Source: DASVUS01 sp036388675 (GTDB lineage: Bacteria; Armatimonadota; Abditibacteriia; Abditibacteriales; Abditibacteriaceae). Taken from it: a DNA stretch of 64,000 nucleotides. The notes below the pieces were generated by a model. It saw only the letters and a program-made list of their open reading frames with translations. It made no database searches and was not told where the DNA came from. The position numbers were made by a program, and so were the translations under genes. The stretch lies in contig DASVRI010000013.1 in assembly GCA_036388675.1 (NCBI GenBank), positions 212,893 through 276,892 of the forward strand, given 5' to 3'. Shown here in pieces: positions 52,105 through 60,723 of the stretch. Position 1 is the stretch's first letter, and each line of letters starts with the position of its first letter.

Positions 52105-52525
52105 TTTTCCCTCCTGCGGGAATGTTCCTTCGGGGCTATGCCTGCGGGAACTTGAATTAAAAGATTGGGATTTGAACGGGTTCGGGTTTCAAGAGCGCGA
52201 TGCCATAACAGACACAAAAAACCGCAGACAGACTTTCAACGGAGCCAGACCAAGATGATGTCAGCAAACGCAAGCCGGTGAGGTAATCTCACCCGCTTAT
52301 GCTGCTCCATCGTCTTCGTCGTCGTCGCTCTGCATTGAAGTTCCGTCTGCGGCTGATCTTAGCGTTCTGTTGTGGCTTTGTCGCTCTAAAATTGAAACCT
52401 AGAAGTCAAACGAGTGCAATTATGACGGGTTCCGCCCATTTTGTCAAGCGGCGTAGCCGAGTTGCCGCGAAAAGCGGTATTCCAAAGTCCTGTATGCACG
52501 TTGGAGAGAAACTAACGTCAAGCAT
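52105..52525 (-). other. 421-base leader and promoter region of fusA
   Basis: No gene is seen. The gap contains the fusA promoter, a leader of about 300 nucleotides with GTCGTCGTCGCT-type trinucleotide runs (around 52309-52331), and the end of the WD40 gene transcription unit. I see no recognisable riboswitch. Confidence 0.6.
52419..52447 (-). promoter_or_regulatory. sigma70-type promoter of fusA
   Basis: On the minus strand, -35 TTGACA (52442-52447) and -10 CATAAT (52419-52424) are separated by exactly 17 bases. This is one mismatch from the consensus. Transcription would begin near 52412, about 308 bases before the fusA ATG. Confidence 0.8.
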
Positions 52526-53533
52526 CTACTTGGATAGCCTGAGCGTCCATATCTTTGCTGTTTTATCATCACTCCCACTGGCCAACGTGCGGCCATCTGG
52601 TGAGAAAGCAACTGACGTAACAGAATAACGATGCCCTGCAAGGACTCTGGCCAGCTTGCCTGTTCGGGCATCCCATAACTTCAACTCCCCCTTGCCATAA
52701 GGACCAAAGTCGCTACTCCCACTAGCTACCATCTTGCCATCTGGCGAGAATACTACGGCGAATGTTTCGGGAAGAAGACCTTTTGAAGTTCGCACCAATT
52801 TTCCCGAAGCGACATCCCAGTATTTCAACTCTTTGAAGCCACCAGTGACCAACAATTTCCCATCGGGGGAGATCGCGACCCCGGTGACTCTTTTGTCCGA
52901 GAGAGTCCTGAGGAGAGAACCGGTTCTGGTGTTCCAGATTTTAATGTTGTCGTTCTCGGGCAGGTCTTCGCTTTGTACCGCTACGAGCGCTCCATCGGGC
53001 GAGAAGCAGACGACAGCGGACTGATCACTCGGAGAACCTTTCAAAGATAATCTTAGTGCTCCTGACTTGGCATTCCACAGTTGGGTCACCGCACCACTTG
53101 TAGCGGCGATTTCTCTGCTGTCGGGAGAGAATGCAATTCCCCAGACACCACCGTCGCGACTGGCTGTGAGCGAACGTAGTACTTTTCCCGTCTTTACCTC
53201 CCACACCACGATTTTTCCTGAATCGTACTTCGTAGGGTGTGGAACGGAACAACCCACCGCTAAGAATTCACCGTTAGGTGAGAGAGCCAAGCTGTTAATA
53301 TCTGATTGTGGTAATGTCAGGACGCGTTTAGGAACTAATGACTTTACGTCCCAGAATTTCACTGTATCCACGCTAGCCGTGACCAACACGCCAGATGGAG
53401 AAAACGCCACCAGCACTCTGTCCTTATGGGCCGCTATGGTGCGCACTGGCACACGTTCCTGCGCAGTTCGTGCTCCAGTTGGTGCTGTTGTAGTTATGAG
53501 TGAGACGCAAACCAAGACCCAGAGTGCTTTCAT
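52526..53533 (-). CDS. secreted WD40 repeat protein
   Basis: A 335-residue exported protein with a signal peptide (MKALWVLVCVSLITTT) and seven WD40 units that form a beta-propeller. Units end in TVKFWDVKS, KIVVWEVKTGK, VTQLWNAKSGAL, NIKIWNTRTGSL, ELKYWDVASGKL, ELKLWDARTGKL and TAKIWTLRLSK. It has no enzyme domain and probably binds other proteins in the periplasm. The ATG at 53533 is chosen for the signal peptide; another in-frame Met lies at 53575. It contains no GAGTACTC and is placed between fusA and the ribosomal genes, so it may be a recent insertion. Confidence 0.88.
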   Translation of the reverse strand: MKALWVLVCVSLITTTAPTGARTAQERVPVRTIAAHKDRVLVAFSPSGVLVTASVDTVKFWDVKSLVPKRVLTLPQSDINSLALSPNGEFLAVGCSVPHPTKYDSGKIVVWEVKTGKVLRSLTASRDGGVWGIAFSPDSREIAATSGAVTQLWNAKSGALRLSLKGSPSDQSAVVCFSPDGALVAVQSEDLPENDNIKIWNTRTGSLLRTLSDKRVTGVAISPDGKLLVTGGFKELKYWDVASGKLVRTSKGLLPETFAVVFSPDGKMVASGSSDFGPYGKGELKLWDARTGKLARVLAGHRYSVTSVAFSPDGRTLASGSDDKTAKIWTLRLSK

Positions 53534-53657
53534 TAAATCTGCTCTATGAAATTTTTCACTGACAAGTGTGTTCAAGATCCACGGACTTTGCCTTCTACCG
53601 TCTCGGGTCTAATTTAGGCCCTTCTGAAACAATATAAATTCTGATCGAACAAAAGCT

Positions 53658-53882
53658 TTATGCAGCAACCATGAACAGTTTACGCTCACGGTCGGCGGCA
53701 AAAGCCAGACACGCTCTAATATCTTCATGCGTCAGGTCGGGGAAGTCTTCGAGTATCTCTGCTTCAGTCATATCCGAGGCCAGGTAGTCCAGAATATCAT
53801 ACACCGTAATCCGCATCCCACGAATGCACGGCTTACCTCCGCGCTTGTCCGGTTCAATCGTGATGTAATCCTGGTAATTCAT
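53658..53882 (-). CDS. DUF433 protein, antitoxin-like, apparently without its toxin
   Basis: A 74-residue protein that matches DUF433: IEPDKRGGKPCIRGMRITVYDILDYLASDMTEAEILEDFPDLTHEDIRACLAFAADRER. Such proteins usually precede a PIN-like DUF5615 toxin gene. Here the next minus-strand gene is the WD40 gene, so no toxin is encoded next to it. Confidence 0.88.
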   Translation of the reverse strand: MNYQDYITIEPDKRGGKPCIRGMRITVYDILDYLASDMTEAEILEDFPDLTHEDIRACLAFAADRERKLFMVAA

Positions 53883-54006
53883 ACCTTGAGATTACTTGTA
53901 AGCAGTGACAATATCAAGAGAATGCGCACAGAGGCCAAATGGTTGAATTAATCTGTGCAATTAAGCCGCACATCGAGTACTCGTAGAAAACCTCCACAAA
54001 AACAAA

Positions 54007-54037
54007 ACACCCGAAACGCACATTGCGTTTCGGGTGT
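54007..54037 (-). terminator. intrinsic terminator after rpsG
   Basis: Perfect 14-bp arms (ACACCCGAAACGCA and its complement) with a 3-base loop. On the minus strand the hairpin is followed by a TTTTGTTTTTGTGG tract, a good terminator 27 bases after the rpsG stop. It separates rpsLG from the genes downstream. Confidence 0.9.
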
Positions 54038-54064
54038 GAATCTGCTGAAGTTATCGCTGTGAAT

Positions 54065-54535
54065 TTACCAGCGATAGTGGGCAAACATCTTGTTCGACTC
54101 GGCCATGCGGTGCGTGTCTTCCTTCTTCTTCACCGCAGCGCCGCTGTTGCGCGAGGCTTCCATCAACTCGGCGGACAGCTTTTCGGCCATCGTCTTTTCG
54201 GGGCGCTTGCGAGCGTTTTGCAGCGTCCAGCGGATGGCGAGGGCGACTTTGCGCTCCGGGCGCACTTCGCTGGGCACCTGGTAGCTCTGGCCACCAACGC
54301 GGCGGGCGCGCACTTCAACAGCCGGCGCGATGTTCTTGATGGCGGTGGCGAAGACTTCCAGCGGGTTGCGACCGCTCTTTTCTTCGATCTGCGTCATGGC
54401 ACCGTAGAAGATGCCTTCCGCGGTCGACTTCTTGCCGTCAACCATCATCTGGTTGATGAAGCGCTGCACCAGCGGTGAACCGAAAACCGGATCGCCGGCG
54501 ATCATTTCTTTTTTCTGTGGGCCTTTGCGACTCAT
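54065..54535 (-). CDS. rpsG: 30S ribosomal protein S7
   Basis: A 156-residue S7, which binds the 3' domain of 16S rRNA. It has SRKGPQKKEMIAGDPVFGSPLVQRFINQMMVDGKKSTAEGIFYGAM and the conserved VEVRARRVGGQSYQVPSEVRPERKVALAIRWTLQNARKR. It lies 66 bases downstream of rpsL, with a GAGTACTC at 54558 between them. Confidence 0.97.
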   Translation of the reverse strand: MSRKGPQKKEMIAGDPVFGSPLVQRFINQMMVDGKKSTAEGIFYGAMTQIEEKSGRNPLEVFATAIKNIAPAVEVRARRVGGQSYQVPSEVRPERKVALAIRWTLQNARKRPEKTMAEKLSAELMEASRNSGAAVKKKEDTHRMAESNKMFAHYRW

Positions 54536-54601
54536 TGTCTAGTCCTTTGATCTTTCCGAGTACTCGAACGGATTGTTGCGCGTTTGCAGTGCGCAATAGC
54601 G

Positions 54602-55027
54602 TTACTTGGACGCGGCCTTCGGCTTCTTCGTGCCATACTTGGAGCGGCTGCGCTTGCGATCGGTTACGCCGGCGCAGTCGAGCGCGCCACGCACGATCTT
54701 ATACTTGATGCCGGGCATATCTTTCACACGACCGCCGCGCACCAGCACTACGCTGTGCTCTTGCAGGTTGTGCTTTTCGCCCGGAATGTAGGCGGTGATT
54801 TCCTTCTTGTTGCTCAAGCGAACGCGCGCCTTGGCACGCAGAGCCGAGTTGGGCTTCTTCGGCTTGTCGGTCTTGACCTGCAAGCAGGTGCCGCGCATCA
54901 GCGGCGCGTTGTAGTCGGCTGTCGTCGAGCCGCTTACGGTGTTGAACGCTTCCTTGAAAGCGGTTGTGCCCTTTTTCTTTGGCGCCGGCCTGCGGCCCTT
55001 ACGAATCAACTGCGAAATTGTCGGCAT
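54602..55027 (-). CDS. rpsL: 30S ribosomal protein S12
   Basis: A 141-residue S12, in the decoding centre. It starts with PTISQLIRKGRRPAPKKKGTTAFK and has PNSALRAKARVRLSNKKEITAYIPGEKHNLQEHSVVLVRGGRVKDMPGIKYKIVRGALDCAGV. The Lys positions that give streptomycin resistance are KPNSALR and the downstream region; both are of the wild-type, sensitive form as read. It is longer than usual because of a 15-residue C-terminal tail. It is driven by the promoter at 55132-55160 with a hairpin between promoter and start. Confidence 0.97.
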   Translation of the reverse strand: MPTISQLIRKGRRPAPKKKGTTAFKEAFNTVSGSTTADYNAPLMRGTCLQVKTDKPKKPNSALRAKARVRLSNKKEITAYIPGEKHNLQEHSVVLVRGGRVKDMPGIKYKIVRGALDCAGVTDRKRSRSKYGTKKPKAASK

Positions 55028-55087
55028 GAGTACTCCACTTCTGATTAGCGGCTTTTACGAACCCTTGCGCCACACTCCGCAGCGCAT

Positions 55088-55119
55088 AAAAAACCCTCAC
55101 GAGACTTTCTCGCCGAGGG
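55088..55119 (-). promoter_or_regulatory. terminator-like hairpin in the rpsL leader
   Basis: On the minus strand CCCTCGGCGAGA pairs with TCTCGTGAGGG (imperfect) followed by six T residues, at 55119 down to 55088. It lies just after the predicted start of transcription at about 55125 and before the rpsL ATG at 55027. A terminator there would stop rpsL transcription, so it is a candidate attenuator. Confidence 0.55.
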
Positions 55120-55131
55120 AAAAGCCACTTT

Positions 55132-55160
55132 ATTATAGCAATGCGTCCGCAAGGATGCAA
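55132..55160 (-). promoter_or_regulatory. sigma70-type promoter of rpsL
   Basis: On the minus strand, -35 TTGCAT (55155-55160) and perfect -10 TATAAT (55132-55137) are 17 bases apart. Confidence 0.8.
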
Positions 55161-55194
55161 CCCTGTGGTGACTTGCAAAACAAGAGACGCTAAA

Positions 55195-56371
55195 ATGCCT
55201 CTTGTGCTCCACTTAATCCTCCAACCACACCGCGAAAACCTACAGGCCCGCAACCCCGAGCCGCAGAAAATCTTCGTTATGCTGAAGGTTATCCCAAATG
55301 CCGCCACAGCGCGAGCCCGTCCGCCGCTGGCGCTGGCACTTGTAGTCGATACCAGCGGCTCCATGCGCGAAAAGGCCGATGCTCAAGCGGGCAGCGCCAC
55401 CAAGCTCGACCGTCATCCGATTTCACAAGCACAATTCGATTAGAGACGGCATGGCCGCTCGACAATTCAGGCAACTGTTTGGGCCTTGATTTTTGGCCGT
55501 TTGATGATGTCGCGGCTGCCCTTGTCTTGGCCACAGACCAAGGAACCATTCTGTCGTGCGATGAGGAAGGTGACGTGCAGCAAGTCGCCGTGCTGCCAAG
55601 GAACGCGAGTACTCTGCGCTGCGCCTCGTTCAATCCACAACAAGGAGTGGCTGCCGCAGGCTCCACCACCGGATTCCTATGTCTCCATCAGATTGAAAAG
55701 ACGCGGAATCGAGCGAATGGCGAAGCAAAATGCTGCGCCACTGGCAAGCACATCATGGCCCGATTAATGGGCTGGGGTTCTCGCCGCAAACCGCGTTGCT
55801 GGCCAGCGGCGGCGGCGATGGAGCTATTATGTTGTGGAGCCTTGATGATGACACTCATCGACAAACGCTCATTCAAAGCGTCCATGAAGTGACAGCATTG
55901 AGCATTGCGCCAACAGGCGCGCTGCTGGCTGCTGACTACGATCATGGCTGAGTTCAGTTGTGGAATACGGCGTCGGGGCAACTCGAATGGGCATTAACCA
56001 AACACAACCTGTGGATAAAAGCCCTGGCCTTTTCTTCCAACGGCAACATGCTGGCCAGCGGCGGTTACGATGGCTCCTTGCGTTTGTGGGCTGCGCACAC
56101 CGGCCACGAACTCGCAGTTTTGCAACACCACAACGCCGGCATCAGCAGCGTGGCGTTTGCCGCCGATAACCGCACCCTGGCCTGCGCCGACACACAGGGA
56201 CAAGTGAACATCTACGATTCGTGGACAGGTGCCCTGCACTGCTCGCTGCCGCCATTTCAAATAGCAGTTGACGAGATTGCATTCTCTTCTCAATGCGATT
56301 ATCTGTCGGGCCTTGCGCTCGCCTGTGCCACAACCAGAGAAATAACTCTTTGGCACATCGACGCGTTGTAG
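55195..56371 (+). pseudogene. decayed VWA domain plus WD40 repeat gene
   Basis: Several pieces of one protein are in different frames. 55195-55443 encodes the start of a von Willebrand A domain with the MIDAS motif (LALVVDTSGSMREKAD), then stops. 55479 onward has WD40-like strands (VAAALVLATDQGTILSCDEEGDVQQVAVLPRN) that continue in another frame (55730-55951, LRHWQAHHGPINGLGFSP ... IMLWSLDDDT) to a TGA at 55948-55950, and then resume as VQLWNTASGQLEWAL in the same frame (55952-56371, ending ITLWHIDAL). The MIDAS fragment lacks most of the VWA domain, so a large deletion plus a frameshift plus a stop seem to have occurred. The neighbouring kinase gene is intact. Confidence 0.8.
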
Positions 56372-56464
56372 AGCGATACGCTGTAGAGCGACGCGGTGTA
56401 GAGTGCGGCGGTTGGCAGCAGATTCGCAACGAAAGCTGTGCCTGACATGGGCGATTGAACTGCT

Positions 56465-57745
56465 ATGCTAACTTCTTTTCCTGACGCGCTACCGGCCAAC
56501 ACCAATCTGCAAAACGGCAACTTCACCGTTTTGCGAGTACTCGGACAGGGCGGCTTCGGCATCACCTACGTTGCCAGCGACAACAACCTGCGTCGCGAAG
56601 TGGCCATCAAGGAGTTCTTTCCGCAAGGGTGTTTGCGTTCCGGCACGATTGTGCAGCCATCAAGCTCCATCAGCGCCGACGAGTACTCATCGGCGCGCGA
56701 AACGTTCCTCGACGAAGCGCGCACACTGGCGCAGTTCAGCAACGTCAACATCGTGGACGTTTACTCGGTGTTTGCCGAGAACAACTCGGCCTACATGGTG
56801 ATGGAACTGCTGCGCGGCAACACTTTGCAGCAAGTGGTGGAAAGTCGCGGCGCGCTGCCGCAAGACGAAGCGATTGGTTACACCGAGAACGTGGCAAACG
56901 CACTCGAAGCGGTGCACGGTGCGGGTTTGCTGCATCAGGACATCAAGCCCGACAACGTGATGGTGTGCGACGATGGCCGCGTGGTGCTCATCGACTTTAG
57001 CCTGAGCCGCAAGCAGGAAAATGAGACGGGGCTGGGAACGCGTCGTTTTTCGGGGGCGGTGCGCTCCGGCACGCCAGGCTACGCGCCGCTGGAGCAGTAT
57101 GCTCGCCAGGCGCAGGTCGGCACCTACACCGATGTTTACTCCCTTGCCGCTACGCTCTATCACATGCTGACGGGCAAAACTCCGGTTGAAGCCACCGACC
57201 GCGCTGCGGGCACCGATATGCCCGGCGTGCAGGCATTGAATCCGAGTATCAGCGCCGGCTTGTCTCAGGCCGTTATGCAGGCGCTTTCAATGGAGCCGCG
57301 CAACCGGCCACAAACCGCACGCGCGTTCATGGACAGCCTGCGCGACGCCAGTGCGAGTACTCAATACACCGATGTACCCGCGACAAATACTCCAGTGTGG
57401 CCGCCGGAAAACACAGTGCGCGTTTCGCTGCCCGAATACGCGCCGCCAGGCAATGTGCCACCCAGTTATGCGCCGCCCAGCTATGCGCCGCCCAGCTATG
57501 CGCCGCCCGAACCCGAGTTCGAGCACCAGGGCACCATTTATCGCAGCCCGGCGCCGGTGCCCTACCAGGAGCCCGACCCGCTGTTCCAACCGCACATCCC
57601 CAATCAGAGTAACCGGCCAACAGTTCGCTTCATGGGCTGCGGCGGCTGCGGCCCGGTCGGCTGCATCATTATGATGTTTATGTTGTTCTTTGGTTTGAAC
57701 TTCTTGGGCACTGTTCTGCGAATACTCTTCGGCTTTGAGTTCTAA
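56465..57745 (+). CDS. Ser/Thr protein kinase-like protein with altered catalytic motifs
   Basis: A 426-residue kinase with a Pro-rich tail and a C-terminal membrane segment. The glycine loop GQGGFGITY is at 27-35, the VAIK Lys at 49, HQDIKPDN at 157-164 (Gln for the usual Arg) and IDFSLS at about 176-181, where DFG reads DFS. APE-like TPGYAPLEQY follows. Tandem units PPSYA (four copies, 57455-57510) form the linker. The C-terminus has GCGGCGPVGCIIMMFMLFFGLNFLG. It lies just after the decayed VWA-WD40 gene. The HQD and DFS changes suggest unusual regulation or a weakened kinase. Confidence 0.88.
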   Translation: MLTSFPDALPANTNLQNGNFTVLRVLGQGGFGITYVASDNNLRREVAIKEFFPQGCLRSGTIVQPSSSISADEYSSARETFLDEARTLAQFSNVNIVDVYSVFAENNSAYMVMELLRGNTLQQVVESRGALPQDEAIGYTENVANALEAVHGAGLLHQDIKPDNVMVCDDGRVVLIDFSLSRKQENETGLGTRRFSGAVRSGTPGYAPLEQYARQAQVGTYTDVYSLAATLYHMLTGKTPVEATDRAAGTDMPGVQALNPSISAGLSQAVMQALSMEPRNRPQTARAFMDSLRDASASTQYTDVPATNTPVWPPENTVRVSLPEYAPPGNVPPSYAPPSYAPPSYAPPEPEFEHQGTIYRSPAPVPYQEPDPLFQPHIPNQSNRPTVRFMGCGGCGPVGCIIMMFMLFFGLNFLGTVLRILFGFEF

Positions 57746-57888
57746 TAGTAGAGCGTCTTTCAGGGGTTGTCGTTTATCGCCGGGGCGCACAGGGGTGCAT
57801 CCCGCGACGACTGCTCTGAAGTTGCTTTAAACGCGGCTGCCGGAGCAAGAGACGAAAACGATCTGGGGAAACTGAAGAAAATCAACGC

Positions 57889-57971
57889 TGCGCGAGAGAG
57901 GACTTGAACCTCCACGCCCTTGCGGGCACTAGAACCTGAATCTAGCGCGTCTGCCATTCCGCCACTCGCGC
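57889..57971 (-). tRNA. tRNA-Leu(CAG)
   Basis: On the minus strand, the cloverleaf folds with acceptor stem GCGCGAG/CTCGCGC, D arm TGGCGGAATGGCAGACGCG, anticodon stem CTAGA/TCTAG with loop TTCAGGT (anticodon CAG, reading CUG), a long class II variable arm (TGCCCGCAAGGGCGT) and T arm with GGTTCAAGTCC. The CCA end is not encoded. Discriminator base is A. The long variable arm confirms a class II tRNA. Confidence 0.96.
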
Positions 57972-58095
57972 GTTGGGACAATGCACTTACACTTTGCTGC
58001 ATTGCCGTAGGGGCAACGTTCAATTATAGCGACCCTGCACTCGCGCGTCAACCGAGTACTCGTTTTATATTTCGGCGTTTGAAGGCACTGCCGCG

Positions 58096-59082
58096 ATGTG
58101 GGACAATTGCAGTGTGTTTCTGGGCATCGACCTGTCGAGCCGTGATGTCGCCACTGTTCTGGCCGATGAGAACGGTGCAGCGCTTCTGGCCTTGCGCGCG
58201 GCGCGTCCGCTTCAGGGCGGCTCGCCCGCTGTGTGGCACGCCGTCGTGCAAACCGCGCGCGAAACTCTGATGCGAGGCGCACAGCAGCCGGCACAAATTC
58301 GCCGTGTGGCCCTGGCAATTGATGCACCGCTTGATACCGACGGGGTCGTCCTGCGCGGCATCAACACCGATGGCTGGGAAGGTTTTGACGTGCCGCGTGC
58401 GTTGCGCGAGCATCTGGGCATTGCCGATACGCGTGCGGAGAATCGCGTCGTGTGCGAAGCGTTGGGCGAGGCCCGCTTCGGCGCACTGCGGCCCGATGGC
58501 GAGCATTCAACTAACGAGTACTCGGGATGCGATTGGCTGTTCGTGCATGTCGGTGAACATCTGGGAGCAGCGGCCCGCGTCAACGGCCACGTTCTGCGAG
58601 GAGACGCACGCGCCGCCCTCGACATCGGCGCCATCTGCATCGAACGCGATGGAGAACTTGCGTCGAGTGGGCGTCGCGGCTCGCTGGAGGCATACTGCGG
58701 CGGCGACAATTTTGTCACGCGCGCGGCTTCTTACGGCTTAACACTGAAGTCGGCGCACGAAATATGGGAGATGGAAAGCAGCAACTTCGCCGCCCGCTCG
58801 CTGTGCGACGATTATGTGCGCCGTCTCGCGCAAGGGTTGGGCTGTGCGCTGTCGATTCTCAATCCGCGTCGTGTTGTGCTGGGCGGTGCCATAGCGCTGA
58901 GTCTGGGAGAAACGCTGCTGGCTCCATTGCGCAGCGGCATCCGCGAATTCTGTGCGCCGTCGCATAGCAGCAGCGTTCAAATCGTGTTATCTCAACTGGG
59001 GCAAGACGCGGCTGTGCTGGGCGCCGTCGCGCTGGCCTTGGAGCATGATGTCAGACATGAGGCAAATTTAGGGACAGGCTGA
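58096..59082 (+). CDS. ROK family protein (glucokinase-like)
   Basis: A 328-residue actin-fold sugar kinase-like protein. It starts FLGIDLSSRDVATVLADENG (phosphate 1 motif), and has VALAIDAPLDTDGVV, GDARAALDIGAICIERDGEL and NPRRVVLGGAIALS near the C-terminus. The region LEAYCGG is ROK-like, but the zinc cluster Cys-x-Cys-G-x2-Gly-Cys is not seen. It may phosphorylate glucose or N-acetyl sugars. The position next to pgi and a manA-like gene supports a sugar role. Confidence 0.75.
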   Translation: MWDNCSVFLGIDLSSRDVATVLADENGAALLALRAARPLQGGSPAVWHAVVQTARETLMRGAQQPAQIRRVALAIDAPLDTDGVVLRGINTDGWEGFDVPRALREHLGIADTRAENRVVCEALGEARFGALRPDGEHSTNEYSGCDWLFVHVGEHLGAAARVNGHVLRGDARAALDIGAICIERDGELASSGRRGSLEAYCGGDNFVTRAASYGLTLKSAHEIWEMESSNFAARSLCDDYVRRLAQGLGCALSILNPRRVVLGGAIALSLGETLLAPLRSGIREFCAPSHSSSVQIVLSQLGQDAAVLGAVALALEHDVRHEANLGTG

Positions 59083-59110
59083 TGTTCACCCGGTCACCTT
59101 GAGGCATTTT

Positions 59111-60688
59111 ATGGATCAACTGCAATTGTGGGATCGCTATCAGCGTTACCTGTGGCATGACGACGCGCTCGATTTGAGCCTCGACATTTCGCGCATGAAC
59201 TTCGGCGACAACTTCCTGGCCGACATGGAGCCGCGCATGCAGCGCGCCTTTGCCGCCATGGACGAACTGGAGCGCGGCGCCGTCGCCAATCCCGACGAAA
59301 ACCGCATGGTGGGCCACTACTGGCTGCGCGCGCCGCATCTGGCACCGGGCCAACTCGACGACGAAATCGAGCGAGTCCTCGAAGACGTTAAAAGCTTCGC
59401 GGCGCAGGTGCACGATGGCGATGTCGCACCGCAACGCGGCGGCAAATTTGAACACCTGCTCATCATCGGCATCGGCGGCTCGGCGCTGGGGCCGCAGTTC
59501 GTCGCCAATGCGTTATCAAGCCCCGACCACGACAAAATGCAGCCGCACTTCTTCGACAACACCGATCCCGACGGCATGGCGCGCACGCTGGCCCGCCTCG
59601 GCGAGGCACTGGCGAGTACTCTAACCATTGTCATTTCGAAAAGCGGCGGCACGCCCGAAACGCGCAACGGCATGCTCGAAGCGCAGGCCACTTATCATGA
59701 AATGGGTTTGCATTTTGGGCGGCACGCCGTGGCGATCACCGGCGAAGGCAGCGCACTCGACCAGGTGGCCGACAACGAACGCTGGCTGGCGCGCTTCCCG
59801 ATGTGGGATTGGGTCGGCGGACGCACCAGCGAACTCTCGGCTGTAGGACTTTTACCCGCCGCATTACAGGGCTTCGACATCGACACCATGCTGCGCGGCG
59901 CCTGCGCCATGGACGAACGCACGCGCCGTCCCCAAACACGCAACAATCCGGCGGCGCTCCTCGCCCTGATGTGGTACCACGCAACCGAAGGCCGGGGCAA
60001 AAAAGACATGGTCATATTGCCTTACAAAGACCGGCTGGAACTCTTCGCGCGTTACCTGCAACAGCTTGTTATGGAATCGCTCGGCAAAGAGAAGGACTTG
60101 CAGGGCAACGTAGTGCATCAGGGCATTGCGGTTTACGGCAACAAAGGCTCGACCGATCAGCACGCCTATGTGCAACAACTACGCGAAGGAGTGCTCAACT
60201 TTTTCGTCACCTTCATCCAGGTATTGAGCGACCGCGAAGGCCCTGCGCTCGAAGTGGAAGAAGGCATCACCATCGGCGACTATCTTTCCGGCTTTTTGCA
60301 GGGTACACGCCGCGCTTTACATGAAAATGGTCGCGAAAGTATTACCATCACTATTGGTCAGGTTGATGCCTTTTCCGTGGGTGGTCTCATCGCCTTGTTC
60401 GAGCGCGCGGTGGGTTTCTATGGCAGCCTGGTGGGTGTTAACGCTTATCATCAGCCGGGCGTCGAAGCGGGCAAGAAAGCGGCGGCCAAAGTGCTTGACC
60501 TGCAAACGCGTGCCGTGGAAGCGTTGCGCAATCAGCCCGGTTCCGCGCTGACTGCGGAAGAACTCGCGGATCACATTGGAGCGCCCGACGAAGTGGAAAC
60601 CATTTACCACACGCTGCATCACATGGCGGCTAATGGGCGTCTCATCGGAGGCAAAGGCTCTCCGGCAGGCGCCACTTTCAGCGTGTAA
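59111..60688 (+). CDS. pgi: glucose-6-phosphate isomerase
   Basis: A 525-residue phosphoglucose isomerase that interconverts glucose 6-phosphate and fructose 6-phosphate. Motifs are LLIIGIGGSALGPQFVANAL, TIVISKSGGTPETRN, WDWVGGRTSELSAVGLLPAAL and IAVYGNKGSTDQHAYVQQLREG, with the active-site Glu in this last region. The last 60 residues (TAEELADHIGAPDEVETIYHTLHHMAANGRL) look like an extra winged-helix-type tail. The start at 59111 has GAGG before it; a longer frame begins with a TTG at 59099. Confidence 0.93.
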   Translation: MDQLQLWDRYQRYLWHDDALDLSLDISRMNFGDNFLADMEPRMQRAFAAMDELERGAVANPDENRMVGHYWLRAPHLAPGQLDDEIERVLEDVKSFAAQVHDGDVAPQRGGKFEHLLIIGIGGSALGPQFVANALSSPDHDKMQPHFFDNTDPDGMARTLARLGEALASTLTIVISKSGGTPETRNGMLEAQATYHEMGLHFGRHAVAITGEGSALDQVADNERWLARFPMWDWVGGRTSELSAVGLLPAALQGFDIDTMLRGACAMDERTRRPQTRNNPAALLALMWYHATEGRGKKDMVILPYKDRLELFARYLQQLVMESLGKEKDLQGNVVHQGIAVYGNKGSTDQHAYVQQLREGVLNFFVTFIQVLSDREGPALEVEEGITIGDYLSGFLQGTRRALHENGRESITITIGQVDAFSVGGLIALFERAVGFYGSLVGVNAYHQPGVEAGKKAAAKVLDLQTRAVEALRNQPGSALTAEELADHIGAPDEVETIYHTLHHMAANGRLIGGKGSPAGATFSV

Positions 60689-60723
60689 AATGCACTGCGA
60701 GTACTCGAAAACTGGAGCGAATC

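Noticed and set aside
50539..52155. 538-residue plus-strand frame over fusA
   Set aside because: It is a reverse-strand shadow of EF-G with no recognisable fold, caused by codon bias.
53575..53657. Toxin gene for DUF433
   Set aside because: Too short and no PIN-like motif in any frame.
57438..57512. PPSYA tandem repeat as a separate mobile or regulatory repeat
   Set aside because: It is in frame inside the kinase gene and codes for a simple proline linker.
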